NCBI GenBank assembly: GCA_001803165.1
Contig: MHAZ01000008.1
Location: 1-55,648 of the forward strand
Origin: Stygiobacter sp. RIFOXYC2_FULL_38_25
GTDB taxonomy: Bacteria > Bacteroidota > Ignavibacteria > Ignavibacteriales > Melioribacteraceae
Direction of reading: 5' to 3'
DNA length: 55,648 nt
Below the pieces are notes generated by a model. It ran no database searches. It was not told the DNA's origin and worked only from the letters and a program-made list of their open reading frames with translations. Both the position numbers and the translations under genes were made by a program. Each line of letters starts with the position of its first letter. Positions within the stretch are counted from its first letter, which is position 1. Of the stretch, positions 51,979-55,648 are shown piece after piece.

Positions 51979-52795
51979 AGTATTATAAATATTATCAACA
52001 AATGTATTATGATAAATAAAACATTATTTCTAACAATTATTATGATCTCATTTATTGGCTGTTCCAATCAAATGGACAAACGTTTTGACAAAACAAAAGA
52101 TGGCAAACCAACCTTGAGCAGTTTGATAATCTTTTCGACTTTTAATGATTTGCCTCTTGGAAAAACATCGCAAAATGTTCTAATAAATTATAGACGTCAT
52201 TTGATTAAATATTCATTCCCGAATCCAGATAGTTTAGTGCCAAATCCAGAGATCGTTAGCCAGCTGTTAGGTAAAAAAGTTACTAGAGTTAATATAACGA
52301 GAACAGAATGGCCTTATATCTATCTAAATTTTCTTTCTGATACATGTGTAAGTGTTTTTATTCGCGATACAACAAAGAGTGAAAATCATCTTAAAGCCTG
52401 CATAGATATTATTACTAATGAGTTTGGTAATCCGACATATGATAATATAAACCCAGCAAGTAAAAGTGTAGTAAAAGGTACCGACCATTATACATGGAAA
52501 AAATCATCTATTTATGTTGAGTTAGTTCGTTGGCGCTGGGAAAATGATTTTTTTATTGATTTTCATAATGAGAAATTAAGGCAATATAATAATCTAGTTA
52601 GCTCTGTTACACCACTGCAACCATTATAAAATTCTGGCTAACCCGCGTCTCAAGCGGTACGCTGTAGTCGGTCATGGTATTTGCAGCTTTTGTTGACTTG
52701 GTTTTTGTTCGGCATTTGTGCAAGTGAAATAAATAATCAATAAATCATGTTGTTGGTAGCGGACACTTCGTGGCGTCCGCTTAAACGCAACGTCG
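51973..52795 (+). mobile_element. Integron gene cassette 3
   Basis: Begins TTAGCCAG; its 3' R'' side reads CTGGCTAAC (52634-52642), the exact complement of the first eight bases. One plus-strand gene. Confidence 0.88.
52009..52629 (+). CDS. Predicted lipoprotein, unknown function
   Basis: 206 residues. A hydrophobic leader ends in SFIGC, giving Cys18 as the lipidated residue. The mature part (SNQMDKRFDKT onwards) is mixed alpha/beta with no recognised motif; TEWPYIYLNFLSDTCVSVFIRD and KGTDHYTWKKSSIYVELVRWRWENDFFIDF are strand-rich blocks. No ribosome site is obvious before the ATG at 52009, 36 bases into the cassette. The stop is four bases before the CTGGCTAAC terminus. The lipid anchor places it on a membrane, as for the other cassette products. 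Confidence 0.7.
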   Translation: MINKTLFLTIIMISFIGCSNQMDKRFDKTKDGKPTLSSLIIFSTFNDLPLGKTSQNVLINYRRHLIKYSFPNPDSLVPNPEIVSQLLGKKVTRVNITRTEWPYIYLNFLSDTCVSVFIRDTTKSENHLKACIDIITNEFGNPTYDNINPASKSVVKGTDHYTWKKSSIYVELVRWRWENDFFIDFHNEKLRQYNNLVSSVTPLQPL

Positions 52796-52801
52796 TTATA
52801 C
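52636..52801. other. attC site 3
   Basis: 166 bases from R'' GGCTAAC to R' GTTATAC (52795-52801), cut point 52795/52796. L'' AAGCGG-T-ACGC pairs with GCGTCCGCTT; the unpaired base is T here. GGCATTTGTG occurs inside. Confidence 0.88.
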
Positions 52802-54174
52802 GTTCAATAGGTCTTGTAAAAATTATGAAATATAGATTATCACTAATATGGTTTTTATTCTCTGTTTATATTTATGCTCAAAAAATTGAGCTAATTAACC
52901 CAAATGGAAATGAAGTTTTCACCTCTTCAACCAATCAATCTATTTACATAAAAAAAATCTCTTTTAGATACTTTGATGTTTTTTTTAGTGAAAATAATGC
53001 TAAAGATTGGCAGTTATTATTAAGAGATAAAGTTGCGGGAGATTACTTTAGTTACTCAGCATTAGCATGGCAAGTTCCAAATGTTAAATCAGATAGTTGT
53101 CTAATCAAAGTAGTTGATTCATCCGATTCATTAAATTATGATGTTAGTGATAAAATATTTTCTGTTGTTTCTGGTGCCATGAAAAATGAATTTAATTTTC
53201 CATTACAAGTAGGAAATGCATGGTTTTTTGTTTATGAAGGTGATTTATATAATCAACCCAATCCAAAGATATTGACGATTCTAAAAGTTACAAAAGATAC
53301 TTTAATGAATGATGGAAATCGTTATGCTGTAATTGAGAGATATGATAGCACTTATGAAAATAAATGGGAAAAATATAAAGGTAATTACAAATTACTTCGA
53401 GTAGAAGGGTCAAAAGTTTATGAATATCCGAATAAGCTTCTTTTCGATTGCAATTGGACTGCGTTAGATACTAGACCTGGAGGATTATTTTCTTTTCATT
53501 CAAAATATGTCCCATTGTTCGGCTATTTTAATATTACTTATTATTTGATGACATTTACTGAAGAATGGACATCATATATGGATGGAATAGGATTTTATGA
53601 ATTATATATTCTTCATTGGCATGATTACCAAAGGACAAGTAGAACATTAGTTGGATGTTTATTAAATGGGAAAAACTATGGTAATACAATTACTGATATC
53701 AAAAAAGAGTTAGGAGAATTGCCAAAAGAATTCAAATTATTGCAAAACTATCCTAATCCATTTAATCCTTCAACTATAATTAGATATTATCTTCAAAGTA
53801 GCGGCGATGTAACTCTTAAGTTATATAACATACTAGGAAAAGAATTATTCACTTTAGTCAATAAATATCAAACTTCTGGTGAATATGAAGTAGAACTAAA
53901 TATGAAGTATTATTCAAGTGGGATTTATTTCTACACTCTGAGTTGTAATAATTATATAAAAACTAAAAAATTATTATTGTTGAGATAAAACGTATAACAA
54001 GTTTTACAAGCCGACAGCTTTAAACTGTTGGGCATTTGTGTAATTATATAGTTGCGTTGTAAAAGTTAGTTGCTCTTTAAAGTTGGTTGCAATAAGAAAG
54101 TTTTAATAAAATTATTGGCGTTCGTTTTTCAAAGCAGCTTTGTTTTGTTGGGCTGCGGCTTAAAAACAACGCCG
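52796..54174 (+). mobile_element. Integron gene cassette 4
   Basis: Begins TTATACGT; its 3' R'' side reads ACGTATAAC (53990-53998), the exact complement of the first eight bases. It carries a gene for a T9SS-sorted protein. Confidence 0.88.
52825..53988 (+). CDS. Cassette-encoded secreted protein with T9SS sorting domain
   Basis: 387 residues from the ATG at 52825, which opens a clear signal peptide (to YAQ, about residue 19); the open frame reaches back into attC at 52747 but cannot be coding there. An Ig-like N-terminal domain (about 20-105, INPNGNEVF, WQVPNVKSDSCLIKVVDSSD) resembles the Kre9/KNH-type domain of secreted bacterial proteins. A middle region (about 115-295) starts FPLQVGNAWFFVYEGD and is not recognised. 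A T9SS type A domain closes the protein (NYPNPFNPSTIIRY to SSGIYFYTL to KKLLLLR, about 308-387). The stop abuts the ACGTATAAC terminus. A mobile cassette carrying a host-specific secretion tag implies exchange among T9SS-bearing relatives. Confidence 0.85.
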   Translation: MKYRLSLIWFLFSVYIYAQKIELINPNGNEVFTSSTNQSIYIKKISFRYFDVFFSENNAKDWQLLLRDKVAGDYFSYSALAWQVPNVKSDSCLIKVVDSSDSLNYDVSDKIFSVVSGAMKNEFNFPLQVGNAWFFVYEGDLYNQPNPKILTILKVTKDTLMNDGNRYAVIERYDSTYENKWEKYKGNYKLLRVEGSKVYEYPNKLLFDCNWTALDTRPGGLFSFHSKYVPLFGYFNITYYLMTFTEEWTSYMDGIGFYELYILHWHDYQRTSRTLVGCLLNGKNYGNTITDIKKELGELPKEFKLLQNYPNPFNPSTIIRYYLQSSGDVTLKLYNILGKELFTLVNKYQTSGEYEVELNMKYYSSGIYFYTLSCNNYIKTKKLLLLR

Positions 54175-54180
54175 TTATAC
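53992..54180. other. attC site 4
   Basis: 189 bases from R'' GTATAAC to R' GTTATAC (54174-54180), cut point 54174/54175. L'' AAGCCG-A-CAGC pairs with GCTGCGGCTT, one unpaired A. Sequence very close to attC 1, including the GGCATTTGTG block. Confidence 0.88.
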
Positions 54181-54198
54181 GCAATAATAAGAGATATT

Positions 54199-55554
54199 AT
54201 GAAGACAAAAACATTAATGGTATTCATTCTTTTTTATTCATCACAAATATTTTCGCAAAATTCGGATTGGAATATTCTCCAGCCGTCCAATATTGGTGTA
54301 TTTAAGAATATTCAAGTCAAAAATGAAATGAATATGTATTTATTGACAGATTTGGGATTATATAAATCTGTAGATAAAGGATATAACTGGATCGAATTGA
54401 TACGAGGAGACATTGAAACATTCTCGTTATATAATGATAATGAAATTATAATATCAAAAAATTATGATCAAGGAAATTGTTCAATTTTACTTTTAAAAGA
54501 AGATGTGAATACATTAATAAAAGAAAATGAACATTTCATAAGTAAAGAAAACAATAGTAGTGTGGTTATAAGCAAATATTTTATAAACAAAGGGGATATT
54601 TATGCTGTAGCAGATTACCGTTTTGAACCTTTTATGTCAAAATATGGTAACCTATTTTCTAACATTCTATTTAAGACCAATGGGGATACCTTATGGCAAA
54701 AAATTAATTATCCTGGGTATTATATATATAGTTTATCTATTAAAAATAAAGATACACTGATAGTGGCTAATAACGGCTCAACTTCTAGTAATAAAACAAT
54801 GGGCTGGACTCAAAGAATAGAATATAGTTATAATAATGGCGCAATCTGGTCTGTTTATGGAGGTGTATATTTGAATAGTAACACTAACCTAACAACAATT
54901 AGCTCATTGATAATTTCCCAAAGTGACGCCATAATTTATGGTCAATACAATTTGCACTCATATGACGCGACTAGAGGGCTATTCCGGTTAGACGATTTCA
55001 TGGATACAAACCATAATGGAAAGTGGGATAATTATCTAATTGGAATACCAATTATTAAACTTTTTTCGCATAGTTCTTCTTCAAATCTTTACGCATTAAC
55101 TCCAGATAGTTTGTTTGTTTCAAAAACTGATGGAAAGTCATGGTATAATAGAAACAATAGCCAAATATTTTCTAATAATTTAGATTTTACTGTCGATAAG
55201 GATGGTATCGTTTATGTAATATCGTCGAATAAGATTTACAAAAGTAAAAATGATTTGACTATAGTTGAAAAAGACAATATTCATTTATCAAACGAATATA
55301 TATTACTTCAAAATTATCCAAATCCATTTAATCCTCAAACCACCATCGAGTATTCTATTGCCAAAGCTGGAAATGTAAAAATACTATTATATGATATGTT
55401 AGGTAAAGAACTCCGAGTCTTAGCGGACGAGTTTAAGAATGTGGGTCATCATAAGATTGTATTTGATGGATCAAATTATTCAAGTGGAATCTATTTTTAT
55501 AAAATACAAACAAGCAATTATTCTCAAACAAAGAAATTATCGTTAATAAAATAA
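54199..55554 (+). CDS. Cassette-encoded secreted Asp-box propeller protein with T9SS sorting domain
   Basis: 451 residues from the ATG at 54199 (AAGAG upstream, signal peptide to FSQ, about residue 20); the frame extending back to 54070 runs through attC. The body looks like a beta-propeller with Asp-box-type repeats SxDxGxxW: SVDKGYNW (about 57-64), SYNNGAIW and SKTDGKSW, as in sialidase or Ycf48-like folds, with VYVISSNKIYKS late. No catalytic residues can be assigned. A T9SS domain ends the protein (NYPNPFNPQTTIEY to SSGIYFYKI to KKLSLIK, about 372-451). The stop codon touches the GCGTATAAC cassette end. With the cassette 4 protein it makes two consecutive T9SS cargoes in the array. Confidence 0.85.
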   Translation: MKTKTLMVFILFYSSQIFSQNSDWNILQPSNIGVFKNIQVKNEMNMYLLTDLGLYKSVDKGYNWIELIRGDIETFSLYNDNEIIISKNYDQGNCSILLLKEDVNTLIKENEHFISKENNSSVVISKYFINKGDIYAVADYRFEPFMSKYGNLFSNILFKTNGDTLWQKINYPGYYIYSLSIKNKDTLIVANNGSTSSNKTMGWTQRIEYSYNNGAIWSVYGGVYLNSNTNLTTISSLIISQSDAIIYGQYNLHSYDATRGLFRLDDFMDTNHNGKWDNYLIGIPIIKLFSHSSSSNLYALTPDSLFVSKTDGKSWYNRNNSQIFSNNLDFTVDKDGIVYVISSNKIYKSKNDLTIVEKDNIHLSNEYILLQNYPNPFNPQTTIEYSIAKAGNVKILLYDMLGKELRVLADEFKNVGHHKIVFDGSNYSSGIYFYKIQTSNYSQTKKLSLIK

Positions 55555-55556
55555 GC

Positions 55557-55648
55557 GTATAACCTCTTTAATAAGTAAAAAGTCAAGAGGATAAAATAAT
55601 TCCTGACCAATCCGTAAAGTACGGATAGTAAGAAAGAGTTCTTTGAAA
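55557..55648. other. Start of attC site 5, divergent or degenerate
   Basis: R'' GTATAAC (55557-55563) is intact, but at the place where sites 1-4 have AAGCNG only AAG-TAAA is found. Instead CCTCTT (55563-55568) pairs with AAGAGG (55585-55590), and ATCCGT (55610-55615) with ACGGAT (55621-55626). Either a different attC type or a decayed array end; the window stops too early to tell. Confidence 0.55.

Larger units (their letters stand above)
54175..55648 (+). mobile_element. Integron gene cassette 5, 3' end beyond the window
   Basis: Begins TTATACGC; GCGTATAAC at 55555-55563 is the exact complement and follows the gene stop directly. The rest of its attC would extend past the window end and does not start like the others (see attC 5). 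Confidence 0.8.

Noticed and set aside
52747-52824. Upstream extension of the cassette 4 frame
   Set aside because: It runs through the attC 3 stem; the signal peptide starts at 52825.
54070-54198. Upstream extension of the cassette 5 frame
   Set aside because: It runs through attC 4; the signal peptide and ribosome site fit 54199.

Overview
The window looks like a chromosomal segment of a Gram-negative member of the Bacteroidota/Chlorobi lineage, most likely an Ignavibacteria-type organism. The main reasons are the repeated C-terminal type IX secretion (T9SS) sorting domains containing an NYPNPFNP motif, a PorV/PorQ-family outer-membrane protein, a TonB-dependent receptor with a carboxypeptidase-regulatory-like N-terminal domain and no SusD partner, and GGAG/AAGGA ribosome-binding sites. 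The taxonomic call is inference; no rRNA or marker gene is present.

Positions 1-22.6 kb form a secreted pectin-degradation locus on the minus strand. One cluster (10683 down to 43) encodes a TonB receptor, a large secreted FN3 protein, a PorV-like barrel, a secreted T9SS protein and a T9SS-tagged pectin methylesterase. A second (16784 to 11122) encodes a GH105 unsaturated rhamnogalacturonyl hydrolase, a CE12-like acetylesterase, a GH28 polygalacturonase and a divergent CE8 protein. Then come a small T9SS protein, GH43 and PL9 enzymes, and a lipoprotein aldose 1-epimerase. An orphan histidine kinase (22797-24119) separates this part from the intracellular pathway.

Positions 24.2-41.2 kb are a near-continuous minus-strand uronate operon. 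In transcription order it holds an ExuT-like transporter, a DUF4861 protein, UxaC, UxaE, KDPG aldolase, an SDR fructuronate reductase, a PfkB kinase, a LarA-superfamily protein, PdxB, Gnd, transketolase, KduI, KduD and KdgK. Unsaturated uronates from the lyases can go through KduI-KduD-KdgK-Eda. Galacturonate can go through UxaC-UxaE-SDR to mannonate. No mannonate dehydratase (UxuA) lies in the window, but a LarA homologue, a second sugar-acid kinase, Gnd and transketolase are all in the operon. This suggests a route mannonate - gluconate - 6-phosphogluconate - pentose phosphates (hypothesis).

Positions 41.4-48.4 kb hold ordinary genes: two membrane glycosyltransferases, galactokinase, HtpG and a 53-residue TatA.

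Positions 48.4-55.6 kb are a chromosomal integron. It has an integron integrase with one frameshift, transcribed towards the array (reversed relative to class 1 integrons), a probable attI, and at least five cassettes. For every cassette the first eight bases are the exact reverse complement of its last eight before the R'' core. The four complete attC sites share a covarying L-box stem with one unpaired base at the same position. The six cassette genes encode membrane, lipoprotein or secreted proteins: a membrane HEPN protein with a membrane partner, a five-helix membrane protein, a lipoprotein, and two proteins that themselves end in T9SS sorting domains.
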